In this document: piece after piece, positions 1 through 8,685 of the stretch
How positions within the stretch are numbered: the first letter of the stretch is position 1
Layout: every line of letters begins with the position of its first letter
Assembly: GCA_019359015.1 (NCBI GenBank)
Contig: JAHHID010000077.1
Location: 1 to 33,452 of the forward strand
Source: Spirirestis rafaelensis WJT71-NPBG6
GTDB lineage: Bacteria; Cyanobacteriota; Cyanobacteriia; Cyanobacteriales; Nostocaceae
Reading direction: 5' to 3'
Length of the DNA stretch: 33,452 nt
Notes under the pieces: model-generated
What the model saw: the letters and a program-made list of their open reading frames with translations, nothing else
Database searches by the model: none
What the model was told of the DNA's origin: nothing
Position numbers and translations under genes: made by a program

Positions 1-1
1 T

Positions 2-714
2 CCCTCTAGCTGTGAAACATCACAGTTACCCGTGATGCTCCTTTGGGATTGGAACAGGTTTTGGACACTAACCTGGAGGAAAATTTTACTTTCCTCACTC
101 AAAACGTGCGACATCGAATCGCACCAACCGTCATTATTTATAGCAACCATAATGCTGGCGCTAATTGTGCCTTTTGGTTGCTAAAAGTATTCGGGCATAA
201 CGATGTACGAGTCATGAATGGTGGTCGCAAAAAATGGCTTGCTGAAAAACGCCCTCTTTCTACTGAAATCCCCACAATCACGCCAACAATATATACAGTC
301 AAGAATTTAGATACAAGTATCCGAGCGCTGAAAGAGCAGGTGCAAGCAGCAATTAACACAGATTCAGTTTTAGCGGATGTACGTACACCCCAAGAGTATT
401 GCGGGGAATTATTTATGATGAAGCCACCAGAAAAAACTGAGCGTGCCGGTCATATAAAGAGTGCAGTTCACGTTTTTTATGAATCAGCTTTGAACGAAGA
501 TGATACTTTCAAATCAGCCGAAGAACTGTATGCTTTATACAACAGTAAAGGCATCACTCCTAATAAGGAAGTGATAACCTACTGTGCAGTTGGGGCACGC
601 TCCTCGCATACTTGGTTTGTCTTAAAGTATTTGCTGGGCTATGAGAATGTACGCAATTACGACGGTTCTTGGAATGAGTGGAGCAGATTACCCGACACAC
701 CAGTTGAGACTTAA
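2..714 (+). CDS. Rhodanese-like thiosulfate sulfurtransferase, 5' end missing and probably frameshifted
   Basis: This is a two-domain rhodanese, a family that transfers sulfane sulfur from thiosulfate or mercaptopyruvate. The first domain is incomplete and ends in the family-typical GGRKKWLAE. The second is complete, with ADVRTPQEY, AGHIKSAVHV, the active-site loop YCAVGARSSHTW (cysteine in CAVGAR) and the terminal YDGSWNEW. The main frame can only be read from a TTG at 43, because in-frame stops lie at 7-15. The +1 frame is open from base 2 and reads WDWN just before position 58, which resembles the conserved start of the linker. A single missing base near 56-64 would join the two. It converges on narB, 34 nt away. 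Whether this is a pseudogene or a sequencing error cannot be decided here. Confidence 0.8.
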
Positions 715-748
715 AACCCCTATAGGGGAAAAGAATCATATAAAAGTC

Positions 749-3076
749 TTATGCGTGCATCTTTATAACTTCTTCTCCCTTTACCCTTTTTTCCTTTCTC
801 CTTTCCCCCTCCTGTCTGGCAATTGGCGCTAGTTGTACCGCACAAGCTTTTAATTCTGGTTGCAGTGAGTCGGGACAAGATTCTGGATGGGTGAGAGCGT
901 TTGCTTCTGAATTTTCTGCCCACAGCGCACCCCAATGCATGGGGACAAAGACTGTACCGGGTGCGATCGCTTTTGTAATTTTTGCCGGAAATTTGGATTT
1001 TCCCCGACGCGATCGCACTTCCACCCACTCGGAATCTGTAATATTCAACTGCGCTGCATCACGAGGATGAATCTCAATAAAGGGTTCGGGATGCATCGAA
1101 CGAATTTTTTCAATCCGACCGGTGCGCGTTTGAGTGTGCCAATGTCCGTAAAGTCGCCCAGTTGTCAAGACAAAGGGATAATCCGGATCTGGTGGTTCTG
1201 CTAGTCCTCGCGAATGATATGCGCCAAATCGAGCGCGTCCATCAGGAGTGTGAAAGCGCAAATCGGTGTACAGTCTTTTGGAGTTAGGAGTTGTAGAGAC
1301 GCGATTAATGAGCCAGCGCGTTGCGGAGGTTCCCTCCGTTGTAGCGTCTGGCGTCGCGTCTGTATTTTCTTCAAAACCGAGAACTCCTGTATCAGAATCG
1401 ATATATATAGGCTCAGGTTTATTTTCTGGGTGGGGCCATTGAGTCGCGCCTTCCGCTTGTAATTGCTCGTGACTGATACCTGTCATGTCGCAAGGACGGT
1501 TGCAAGTCAGTTTGACAAACTCAGTATATACCTCAGCCGAGTTTGTAAAAGAAAATTCTCTCTCAAAACCTAAGCGCCGACCAACTTCGGCAAAAATTTC
1601 CCAATCTGCTTTCGCTTCCCCAAGCGGTGCGCGGAATGCTTTAGATAACGTGACTACTCGTTCGGAGTTTGTCATCACGCCAGTTTTTTCACCCCATTGG
1701 GCTGCGGGTAAGAGGACGTGAGCGTAAGCAGCGGTTTCTGTTGGATAATAGGCATCTTGATAGATTGTAAAAGGCGATCGCCACAATGCTTTCTTTGTCC
1801 GCTCTAAATCCGGCATACTCACAGCCGGATTAGTCGCCGCAATCCACAGTAAACCGACATTACCATTTTCTAACTCGGTAATCATATCCCACACCGACAA
1901 ACCGGGATTTGGGGAAATTTGCCCTGGCTTCAATCCCCAAAATTCCTCAACTTCTTGGCGGTGCTGGGCATTTTTCACCGTGCGATAACCGGGTAACAGA
2001 TGTGATAAACCTCCGGCTTCTCGTCCTCCCATTGCGTTTGGCTGACCGGTCAAGGAAAAAGGTCCTGCTCCAGGCTTACCAATTTGTCCGGTCATTAAGT
2101 GCAAATTAATGATGGTTCTGACTTTAGCTGTACCTTCCGATGATTGATTGACACCCATTGACCACATCGACAGCACCCGCTGTGATTGACCCCAGTAGCG
2201 AGCTGCTGTTTCTAAATCTTCAACGCTGATACCGCAGCGATGAGCTACTACGTCTGGGGAATAATGGCGAATCACCTCAGCGTATGCAGGAAAGTTGCTG
2301 GTACAGTCCTCGATGAACGCGGGATCAATGTAATTCCAGCGCATCAATAAGTGAGCGATACCGTTCATCAAGTCGATATCTGTACCGGGACGAATCGCTA
2401 AATGTAAATCTGCGGCTTCTGCGGTTGGTGTGCGTCGGGGATCGACGACAATCATTTTGACTTTGCGATTTTTTTTGTGGTACTTCTCCAATCGGTTGAA
2501 AATGATTGGGTGACATTCAGCCGTATTCGTGCCTATTAAAAAGGCACAGTCGGTTAATTCTAAGTCATCGTAACAGCACGGGGGACCATCTGCGCCGAAG
2601 CTTTGAATATAGCCAGCTACAGCGCTAGACATGCATAAGCGAGAGTTGGCATCAAAGTTGTTTGTACCCAAACACCCTTTCATCAGTTTCTGAGCGATGT
2701 AATAGTCCTCAGTTTGAAACTGACCGGAGCCGTACATACATAAAGCTTCTACTCCTTGGGTAAAGCGCACAGTTTGAATGCGCTTGGTGATGAGATCAAA
2801 AGCTTCATCCCAAGTTGCGCGGCGAAATTCCTGTTCTAAGGAATCTCGTACCATTGGGTAACGTAATCTATTTTTATCTAAAGATTCGGCGATGGTTGCG
2901 CCTTTGACACACACCATACCTTGGCTCGATGGGTGCGCTTTGTCGCCCCGCACCCGCCAAATAGGAGTTCCTTGGCTATCTCGATTAGTCGCTTTGCCAT
3001 GTTGCGCTGGAGGCGAAACTTCTAGTCCACAGCCGACACCACAGTAAGGACAGACGGTTTTGGTAATTTCAGTCAT
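749..3076 (-). CDS. narB: Ferredoxin-nitrate reductase NarB
   Basis: Cytoplasmic molybdoenzyme that reduces nitrate to nitrite with electrons from ferredoxin. The N-terminus has the [4Fe-4S] motif CPYCGVGC (Cys9, 12, 16) with the fourth cysteine in GMVCVKGA (Cys56). A likely Mo-ligand Cys lies in [12 protein letters not shown] near residue 148, followed by molybdopterin-domain signatures and a C-terminal molydopterin dinucleotide-binding domain ([17 protein letters not shown]). I chose ATG 3076 ([12 protein letters not shown]), the usual NarB start; a TTG at 3100 would add eight unrelated residues. At about 775 aa it exceeds the usual 730-740. The excess is explained by an in-frame repeat insertion (1291-1361) and a basic C-terminal tail of about 22 residues read from a pyrimidine-rich repeat. 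It is the last gene of nirA-nrtP-narB. Confidence 0.95.
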   Translation of the reverse strand: MTEITKTVCPYCGVGCGLEVSPPAQHGKATNRDSQGTPIWRVRGDKAHPSSQGMVCVKGATIAESLDKNRLRYPMVRDSLEQEFRRATWDEAFDLITKRIQTVRFTQGVEALCMYGSGQFQTEDYYIAQKLMKGCLGTNNFDANSRLCMSSAVAGYIQSFGADGPPCCYDDLELTDCAFLIGTNTAECHPIIFNRLEKYHKKNRKVKMIVVDPRRTPTAEAADLHLAIRPGTDIDLMNGIAHLLMRWNYIDPAFIEDCTSNFPAYAEVIRHYSPDVVAHRCGISVEDLETAARYWGQSQRVLSMWSMGVNQSSEGTAKVRTIINLHLMTGQIGKPGAGPFSLTGQPNAMGGREAGGLSHLLPGYRTVKNAQHRQEVEEFWGLKPGQISPNPGLSVWDMITELENGNVGLLWIAATNPAVSMPDLERTKKALWRSPFTIYQDAYYPTETAAYAHVLLPAAQWGEKTGVMTNSERVVTLSKAFRAPLGEAKADWEIFAEVGRRLGFEREFSFTNSAEVYTEFVKLTCNRPCDMTGISHEQLQAEGATQWPHPENKPEPIYIDSDTGVLGFEENTDATPDATTEGTSATRWLINRVSTTPNSKRLYTDLRFHTPDGRARFGAYHSRGLAEPPDPDYPFVLTTGRLYGHWHTQTRTGRIEKIRSMHPEPFIEIHPRDAAQLNITDSEWVEVRSRRGKSKFPAKITKAIAPGTVFVPMHWGALWAENSEANALTHPESCPDSLQPELKACAVQLAPIARQEGERRKEKRVKGEEVIKMHA
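1291..1361. repeat. Palindromic repeat inserted in frame inside narB
   Basis: Three nested inverted segments fold this stretch into one cruciform: AGACGCGA (1297-1304) with TCGCGTCT (1354-1361), GCCAG (1312-1316) with CTGGC (1348-1352), and CGGAGG (1324-1329) with CCTCCG (1333-1338) around a TTC loop. From memory, similar GTAGAGACGCG repeats occur between genes in Nostocales. On the narB strand it reads open and encodes about 24 residues ([14 protein letters not shown], then [10 protein letters not shown]), low-complexity and unlike the flanking enzyme. GGAGTTAGGAGTT next to it is another short tandem repeat of the same kind. Confidence 0.75.
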
Positions 3077-3400
3077 GGCGTTTGCACTCTCATTCACCAA
3101 TTGTCTAAATGTTGAACAATAAGGTTTGTAGAGACATAATTAAAAGGAAATAACTGTGTTTACAAACCTTTGAGATAAAATTCGCATCCGAGAAAATATG
3201 ATGGTTTCTGTTAAGAAAATTTCTCAAATTAACTTGGAAAACTTTCGGAAGTTTTCTCGATAGTATTTTTACTCATTGAATATCAATTAAAACAAATAAA
3301 ATGTATTTAATGATACTTTTTATTCATTAACTTGTCGTTTTTTTATTATGCACTTTTGACAATTTAATAACTAAATCTTTGAGAAAAATACAAGTTTAAC

Positions 3401-3446
3401 CACAGATAAACACAGATACACACAGATTTATTTTCTGTGTGTATCT
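3401..3446. repeat. CACAGAT tandem repeat and hairpin between nrtP and narB
   Basis: Three 10-bp units CACAGATNNA (3401-3430) run into an inverted copy. AGATACACACAGA (3414-3426) pairs perfectly with TCTGTGTGTATCT (3434-3446) around a 7-nt loop. It sits in the 432-nt gap between nrtP and narB, about 60 nt after the nrtP stop. It could weaken or partly terminate operon transcription before narB, but no clean T-run follows on the minus strand. The rest of the gap (3077-3400) is AT-rich, and I see no gene or NtcA box in it. Confidence 0.7.
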
Positions 3447-3508
3447 CAGGTGAGATTTGTAGAAGTTTATTAGTAGTAATTTAAAACCTACTAACTACTA
3501 ACTAAATC

Positions 3509-5014
3509 TTATTCTTCCAGTAAAATGGAAGATTTTGGGGTTGCAGTTTCTAATGATTCACCTTCGTAAGCGCCAGCGAAAGAGCCTTTGGGTTCTTTGA
3601 GGAAGAAGGCACACATAAAGGCGCAGATTAAAGCAGCTATACCCATTGTGCTAAACAGAGTTGCTGCATCAGTTAAGCTGAAAATCGTCAGATAAACCAC
3701 ACCGCCGAAATTACCGTAAGCGCCGACATTACCAGCAATTTGACCTGTAGCTTCTTTCTTAATTAAAGGTACGATACCGTAGGTTGCACCGCAGCCAGCT
3801 TGAGCAAAGTAAGCGGCTAATATTGTCACAGCGATCGCTACCGGAATGGGCCAGTTTTTGTTAATAAAATGTGCCATCAAATAACTGACACCAATACCAA
3901 CGCTGATAATTGTCATTGTCCATTTCCGAGAGCGAAATTTATCAGAAATTAAGCCACCGCTAGGACGAGAAATTAAGTTTATGAAAGGATAGATAGAGGC
4001 AATCATCGCCGCTACCACATGTTCTAAACCAAAGGTTTTTTCAAAAAACGCTGGCAGCATGGAAACGGCAGCAAGTTCAGAACCAAAGTTAGTTATGTAA
4101 GTGAATTCGAGTAAAGCTACTTGACCAAATTGATAGCGTTCGGAAGGAGCATAAGTTTTTTTACCAGTTAACAGTTCTCGGTTGACTTTATAAGCTTGGT
4201 AGCTTTGGTAAGCAAATAATCCTGCTAACGCAACCCAAGCCAAATACATTTGGCTTTGATTTAAAAAGTGAATGTTTTTTTGTTCCAAGCGCCAAGCTAA
4301 TAAACCTAAAGCGAAAATCAAACCAAAATTTGAGACAATCATCGCCCAGAAGCTTTTGACACTGGTTACTTCCAAAGAACCATTTTTCTTAGGACGTTTG
4401 TAAGTTTTGCCAGCCGGCGTATCTTGAACGGTGTTGAAATAAATTACACCATAAATTGCGGCAATAATACCTGTAAGAGCGATCGCCAAACGCCAGTTAG
4501 AAGCGCCACCACTCATAAAGCTAGCTACAACTGCAATCAACGGCAGGGCAAACTCAGCGCCGAAAGCACCAAAGTTACCCCAACCGCCATAAATGCCTTG
4601 GGCAATTCCCATATCTTTCGGGGGGAACCATTCCGCCACCATGCGGATACCCACGACAAACCCAGATCCGACAATTCCCATCAACAAGCGACTAATAACC
4701 AATTGGTTAAAGTTTTGCGACAACGCCGTAGCCAAACAGGGAACCACTGCAAAAATCAGCAGTATTGAGTAAGTTTTTCTCGGACCAAAACGATCCAAAA
4801 GCATCCCAATGATAATCCGCGCCGGAATTGTCAGCGCCAAGTTGCAGATGCCCAAAGTTTTAATTTGTTCGGGGGCTAATTGTAATTGCTTACCTATAGT
4901 TGTTGCAAAGGGAGCAAAGTTAAACCAACAAACAAAGGTGAGAAAGAAGGCAAACCAAGTCTGATGTAAGATGCGGTATCGACCGGTAAATGAAAGTAAT
5001 CCTTTGAGCATCAT
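3509..5014 (-). CDS. nrtP: Nitrate/nitrite permease NrtP (MFS, NNP family)
   Basis: Twelve-helix major facilitator of the nitrate/nitrite porter family, carrying nitrate across the plasma membrane. Recognisable features are the start GRYRILHQTWFAFFLTFVCWFNFAPF, the NNP signature region AEWFPPKDMGIAQGIYGG followed by WGNFGAFGAEF, and a second glycine-rich helix NVGAYGNFGGVVYLTIF. The 501-aa length fits NrtP, and the extended loop near residues 200-290 is typical of the cyanobacterial type. The start is ATG-ATG-CTC; either ATG is possible. Placement between nirA and narB shows this strain uses the permease rather than the NrtABCD ABC transporter. No separate promoter is obvious in the 180-nt gap to nirA. 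Confidence 0.93.
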   Translation of the reverse strand: MMLKGLLSFTGRYRILHQTWFAFFLTFVCWFNFAPFATTIGKQLQLAPEQIKTLGICNLALTIPARIIIGMLLDRFGPRKTYSILLIFAVVPCLATALSQNFNQLVISRLLMGIVGSGFVVGIRMVAEWFPPKDMGIAQGIYGGWGNFGAFGAEFALPLIAVVASFMSGGASNWRLAIALTGIIAAIYGVIYFNTVQDTPAGKTYKRPKKNGSLEVTSVKSFWAMIVSNFGLIFALGLLAWRLEQKNIHFLNQSQMYLAWVALAGLFAYQSYQAYKVNRELLTGKKTYAPSERYQFGQVALLEFTYITNFGSELAAVSMLPAFFEKTFGLEHVVAAMIASIYPFINLISRPSGGLISDKFRSRKWTMTIISVGIGVSYLMAHFINKNWPIPVAIAVTILAAYFAQAGCGATYGIVPLIKKEATGQIAGNVGAYGNFGGVVYLTIFSLTDAATLFSTMGIAALICAFMCAFFLKEPKGSFAGAYEGESLETATPKSSILLEE

Positions 5015-5092
5015 TAAAAAACCTTTAGTAAAAGTCCGAGAAATTGCATAAAAAAGCTGGAGGCAATCGTGAAATTGCCCTGAACAAAGTTA

Positions 5093-5133
5093 GGAGTCAG
5101 GAGGAGCGGAGTCAGGAGGAGCGGAGTTAGGGG
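5093..5133. repeat. 15-bp tandem repeat between nirA and nrtP
   Basis: GGAGTCAGGAGGAGC is present twice exactly (5093-5107, 5108-5122), followed by a partial third copy. A pyrimidine-rich stretch at 5147-5181 (CTCCTGTCTTTTGCCTCCTG and following) is roughly complementary, so the operon transcript could form a long imperfect hairpin between the two cistrons. Confidence 0.7.
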
Positions 5134-5194
5134 TAAATTTTTGATTCTGTCTCCTGTCTTTTGCCTCCTGTCTCCCGTCTTCTGAATTCCAGTT

Positions 5195-6763
5195 TTAGAC
5201 TATGACCGCTTCTCGCAAGCGTGCGCCGAAGTTTTCTATTAGCAGTTGGCGTAATACTGGCTGTAAGTCTTCGCAGGGTATGCCTTTAGTGACACAAGTT
5301 CCCAAATGTGCCTCTTTACCAACTTTGCCGCCCATATAAATGTCAACTCCTTCTACAGGTTTGCCATTTTTACGTGCTTTGGTTCCCATTAAGCCGATGT
5401 CTGCAACTTGCGGCTGTCCGCAGGAGTTAGGGCAACCTGTCCAGTGAATTCGCACATTTTGAGTGAATGTTAACTCGCTTTCCAATTCTTTAATCATCGC
5501 TAGGGCGCGGTTTTTGGTTTCGATAAGGGCAAAGTTGCAAAATTGTGCGCCTGTACAAGAAACTAGCGATCGCGTTAACGTACCAGGCTCAATTTTAAAT
5601 CTTTCTAACAACGGCTCTGTTAAAAATGTTGCTAACCTGGAATCAGCAATATTAGGGATAATCACGTTTTGTTCAACCGTCATGCGGATTTCACTGCTGC
5701 CGTAAACTTCCGCTAAACGTGCGATTTGAAACATGTCATCGGCAAAGAAGCGACCGACAGGAACATTAAACCCTACGTAGTTTAATCCGGGTTGCTTTTG
5801 TTTGTATACGCCAATGTGGTCGCGTTTTTCCCAGTCGATTTCGTCTTTTGCCGCTGCGCTGATTAATGGCTTACCCAAACGGTTTTCTACTTCTGAGCGG
5901 AATTTGTCTAAACCCCATTCATCAATTAGCCACATTAAGCGCGATTTTTGGCGATTGGCGCGTAAACCGCGATCGCGAAAAACTTCCAAAATCGCTCTAC
6001 ATACAGCGACTACATCCTCTGGAGCTACCCAAGCATTTAAGGGAATCGCCGCATCACAACGTTTGGCAGAGAAAAAGCCACCAACCAAAACGTTAAATCC
6101 GAATTGGCGTTGAGAACCTTCTTGTCCCTCTTTAAATGCAGGCACGAAAGCCAAATCGTTAATTTCCGCGTGAACTGAATTGTCCCGTCCAGCGGTGATG
6201 GCTATGTTAAACTTGCGCGGCAGGTTGCTAAATTCTGAGTTCCCAACGCCATTGTTGGTAATCATGTCTTGAATTTGCTGTACCAACTCTCGCGTGTCAA
6301 ACAACTCCGAAGCATCCAACCCAGCTACGGGATCGCCTGTGATGTTGCGAACGTTGTCCATTCCTGACTGCACGCTTGTTAAGCCAACAGCCTCAAATTT
6401 ATTAAAGATATCTGGTAAATCTTCAATGCGGATGCCCCGCAATTGGATATTCTGTCTGGTAGTGATGTCAGCGTAGCCGTCTTCCCCGTACCGCTGCACT
6501 ACTTCGGCTAACACACGCATTTGATGAGAAGTAAGAATACCGCTAGGCATCCGCAACCGCATCATAAACTTGCCGGGAGTGACTGGGCGAAAGAACACAC
6601 CCAGCCACTTTAGCCGATGGTCGCGGTCGGTTTCGTCCATTGCTTCCCAGCCCAAGGAGGCAAATTTTTCGATTTCTGCTTTAACCGCGAGTCCATCTTT
6701 TTCTGCCTTTAATTTCTCGAACTTGTTTAAGCTGGGTGTGGTGGTAGTTGCTGTGTCTGTCAT
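5195..6763 (-). CDS. nirA: Ferredoxin-nitrite reductase NirA
   Basis: Soluble siroheme/[4Fe-4S] enzyme that reduces nitrite to ammonium with six electrons from ferredoxin. Two ferredoxin-like half-domains (around RMRMPSGILTSHQMRVLAEV and GFNVPVGRFFADDMFQIARL) alternate with siroheme domains. The four cluster/siroheme cysteines are in SCTGAQFCNFALIE (about residues 402-408) and TGCPNSCGQ (about 442-446). The length of 522 aa is normal. The ATG at 6763 is preceded by GGAAG at good spacing. It is the first gene of the nitrate operon; the promoter with its NtcA box lies at 6954-6995, leaving a leader of roughly 180 nt. Confidence 0.96.
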   Translation of the reverse strand: MTDTATTTTPSLNKFEKLKAEKDGLAVKAEIEKFASLGWEAMDETDRDHRLKWLGVFFRPVTPGKFMMRLRMPSGILTSHQMRVLAEVVQRYGEDGYADITTRQNIQLRGIRIEDLPDIFNKFEAVGLTSVQSGMDNVRNITGDPVAGLDASELFDTRELVQQIQDMITNNGVGNSEFSNLPRKFNIAITAGRDNSVHAEINDLAFVPAFKEGQEGSQRQFGFNVLVGGFFSAKRCDAAIPLNAWVAPEDVVAVCRAILEVFRDRGLRANRQKSRLMWLIDEWGLDKFRSEVENRLGKPLISAAAKDEIDWEKRDHIGVYKQKQPGLNYVGFNVPVGRFFADDMFQIARLAEVYGSSEIRMTVEQNVIIPNIADSRLATFLTEPLLERFKIEPGTLTRSLVSCTGAQFCNFALIETKNRALAMIKELESELTFTQNVRIHWTGCPNSCGQPQVADIGLMGTKARKNGKPVEGVDIYMGGKVGKEAHLGTCVTKGIPCEDLQPVLRQLLIENFGARLREAVIV

Positions 6764-6920
6764 GAGTTGACTTCCGTTGCTTTATTGCTAGTTCGCGCTT
6801 AAATATCTGGATGTAGTTTTATCGGTTTGTCGATCTACGATTTTTAAGTTGGCGGAAGGTATATCTATTTAGAGTAAATTTTTGAGTTTTACGACATTGC
6901 AAATTAGTCAAAGCTCTTTT

Positions 6921-6937
6921 GTTACTAAGCTTGTAAC
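6921..6937. promoter_or_regulatory. GTTAC-N7-GTAAC palindrome in the nirA leader
   Basis: Perfect inverted repeat GTTAC TAAGCTT GTAAC, just downstream of the predicted nirA transcription start. It has the T-N11-A shape of LysR-type operator sites. The nitrate operon is known to be co-activated by the LysR-type NtcB in other cyanobacteria, but NtcB sites usually lie upstream, so the assignment is speculative. Confidence 0.35.
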
Positions 6938-6953
6938 GATTTGCTTACTTTTA

Positions 6954-6995
6954 AGGTTAAGCTTCTATGAATGTTAAAATCGTATAAATAGCTAC
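6954..6995 (-). promoter_or_regulatory. NtcA-activated promoter of the nirA operon
   Basis: On the minus strand GTA-GCTATTTA-TAC (6995-6982) matches the NtcA consensus GTAN8TAC exactly. After 22 nt comes TAACCT (6959-6954), matching the -10 form TAN3T at the canonical NtcA spacing. This predicts a start near 6947 and nitrogen-control activation of nirA-nrtP-narB when ammonium is absent. The palindrome could also be read toward the HEAT gene, but no correctly spaced -10 box is seen in that direction. Confidence 0.85.
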
Positions 6996-7066
6996 TAAAT
7001 TTTGCTAAAATTGACGAAAATGTATCGTTATGATGCATTTTCTGCATCGGCAGTAGAGAAACCATT

Positions 7067-7212
7067 ATGAGAAAGTTCGCTACCTATTCACCTAAAAGCC
7101 TTTTACAAACTTATTAAGTGAAGGAAAATTAATTTACGGTGGGTTTGTAGGTTGGATTGATTCTGATGCTCTAAAGGGGGCTATAAGCAAAATTAGAGAA
7201 GAACTAACATAA
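7067..7212 (+). pseudogene. Small ORF with apparent frameshift, unrecognised
   Basis: ATG at 7067 reads MRKFATYSPKSLLQTY and stops at 7117. The +1 frame then reads KPFTNLLSEGKLIYGGF, VGWIDSDALKGAISKI and REELT to a TAA at 7210-7212. Joined by a one-base change near 7097-7110 this gives a soluble protein of about 47 residues with a helical tail. No start codon opens the second frame by itself. I do not recognise the family. It lies between the nirA promoter and the HEAT-repeat gene. Confidence 0.35.
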
Positions 7213-7248
7213 TTTCCTAGATTGAGGGAAATTCAGTTTTGGTGAAAT

Positions 7249-7306
7249 AGTTAGTGGATAGTGGATAGTGGTTAGTAGAACAACTAACAACTAACAACTA
7301 ATAACC
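7249..7306. repeat. TAGTGG / ACTAAC short-repeat cluster
   Basis: Degenerate 7-mer tandem units (AGTGGAT, then ACAACTA) with opposite-strand character. GTTAGT and ACTAAC can pair around AGAACA. This type of Nostocales intergenic repeat ends only a few bases before the GTG start of the next gene. Confidence 0.6.
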
Positions 7307-7314
7307 AATTAATT

Positions 7315-8613
7315 GTGAATAACATCAACCAGCTTTTGGTGCAAGCGCAGGCAGCACATGATGCAGCTGATTGGTCACTAGTCTTGCAATGCGTCCAACA
7401 GTTGATTCTGGGAGAGGACTTTACACACCCAGATATAGTGAAAAATCAAGAATATTTGCAGGAATTAGCACTATCAATTCTAGAAATGGGGGATTTTCAG
7501 CAACGCTGGGAAATTGCCAAACTGTTTGTCCGTTTGGGAAATGTTGCTATAACCCCGTTGATTGACATCCTAGAAGATGAAGATGCAGAGGAAGAATTGC
7601 GCTGGTATGCAGTGCGAATTTTGGGCGATTTAAAAAATCCAATTGTCATTCCACCTTTGGTAGAATTTCTTAAAAATAGTAACGATGAAGAACTTAAGGC
7701 GATCGCCGCCGGCGCATTAGGACAAATTGGACAAAGTGCGATTACTGCTTTATCAGAACTTTTGGCATCAGAAAATACACGACTTTTAGCAGTGCGATCG
7801 CTTTCTTACATTCGGCAACCTGAAATCATTGCACCTCTATTAAGTGTGGTGCAAGATCCGCTAGTTGAAATACGCGCTATAGCCATTGAAGCTCTCAGCA
7901 GCTTTCACGATCCACGTATTCCACCGATTCTTTTAAAGGCTTTAACTGATGTTGCAGGGGCAGTCAGAAGAGAAGCTGTGCTTGGTTTGGGTGTTCGCTC
8001 TGGCTTACACTCAAGTTTAGATTTAGTGGCGAAACTGCAACCCAAACTTTATGATTGTAATCTAGAAGTTGCTGAAGCAGCGGCGGTTGCACTCTCGCGG
8101 ATGGGTAGTGATGAGGCTGCCGAAAACTTATTTCAAGCGCTAATATCACCCCACACACCGATAAAATTACAACTAGAAATTGTCCGCGCTCTGGGTTGGG
8201 TAAAGACATTATCTGGTTTGGAATATCTCCAAGAAGCATTTAATCAGCTTTCATCACAGACTCTGTGGTTAGAAATTGTCACAGTTTTAGGACGAGTCAG
8301 CAATTCAACATTAAGTGCTGCATCGGCAGGAATTTTGCTTTCAATACTGCGATCGCAACATCCAGCAGTTGAGATTGTTTCAATTAAAAGTGCGATCGCT
8401 TTATCTTTGGGACAATTAGGCAACATTGACGCAATGGAGCCGTTGATTTCTCTACTAGCAGAGAATAATGAAGTCGTCAGACTGCACATCGTCGCTGCCC
8501 TAAAAAATCTCGCAGCAGAAACCGCTTATCAACAATTGCAACAATTATTAAATAGTGCCACACTTACACCAGATTTACGAAAAGGTATTACCGCAGCTTT
8601 GGCGGAATGGTAA
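7315..8613 (+). CDS. HEAT-repeat (PBS-lyase-like) protein divergent from nirA
   Basis: 432 aa made almost wholly of HEAT/PBS-lyase-like helical repeats of about 31 residues. Examples are ELRWYAVRILGDLKNPIVIP, ELKAIAAGALGQIGQSAI, EIRAIAIEALSSFHDPRIPP and AVEIVSIKSAIALSLGQLGN. Such proteins are soluble scaffolds for protein-protein contact; a bilin lyase role is not supported by context. It starts with GTG at 7315, in line with the repeat N-terminus. It is divergent from the nirA operon. A gene called nirB, needed for full nitrite reductase activity, lies next to nirA in some cyanobacteria. Equivalence is a guess from position only. Confidence 0.88.
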   Translation: MNNINQLLVQAQAAHDAADWSLVLQCVQQLILGEDFTHPDIVKNQEYLQELALSILEMGDFQQRWEIAKLFVRLGNVAITPLIDILEDEDAEEELRWYAVRILGDLKNPIVIPPLVEFLKNSNDEELKAIAAGALGQIGQSAITALSELLASENTRLLAVRSLSYIRQPEIIAPLLSVVQDPLVEIRAIAIEALSSFHDPRIPPILLKALTDVAGAVRREAVLGLGVRSGLHSSLDLVAKLQPKLYDCNLEVAEAAAVALSRMGSDEAAENLFQALISPHTPIKLQLEIVRALGWVKTLSGLEYLQEAFNQLSSQTLWLEIVTVLGRVSNSTLSAASAGILLSILRSQHPAVEIVSIKSAIALSLGQLGNIDAMEPLISLLAENNEVVRLHIVAALKNLAAETAYQQLQQLLNSATLTPDLRKGITAALAEW

Positions 8614-8616
8614 TAC

Positions 8617-8663
8617 GTAGTAAGCACTTTAGTGCTTATTTTAAACACTTCAGTGCTTACTAC
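8617..8663. repeat. Hairpin repeat (AGTAAGCACT family)
   Basis: GTAGTAAGCACT (8617-8628) pairs perfectly with AGTGCTTACTAC (8652-8663). Inside, AAGCACT-TT-AGTGCTT forms its own hairpin. It lies 4 nt after the HEAT-gene stop and may act as its transcript end. A relative with GCGCT in the arms lies at 10643-10658. Confidence 0.75.
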
Positions 8664-8685
8664 CCTAGCCACATTTATTATCAAC

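Noticed and set aside
717-728. CCCCTATAGGGG as the narB or rhodanese terminator
   Set aside because: The stem is only four G-C pairs with a TATA loop; possible but too weak to call.
6932-6947. GTA-N10-TAC as a second NtcA box
   Set aside because: Spacing is 10 rather than 8 and there is no correctly placed -10 element.
8632-8685. Upstream GTG start for ftsX
   Set aside because: It would begin inside a palindromic intergenic repeat and add 18 residues not seen in FtsX; ATG 8686 fits better.
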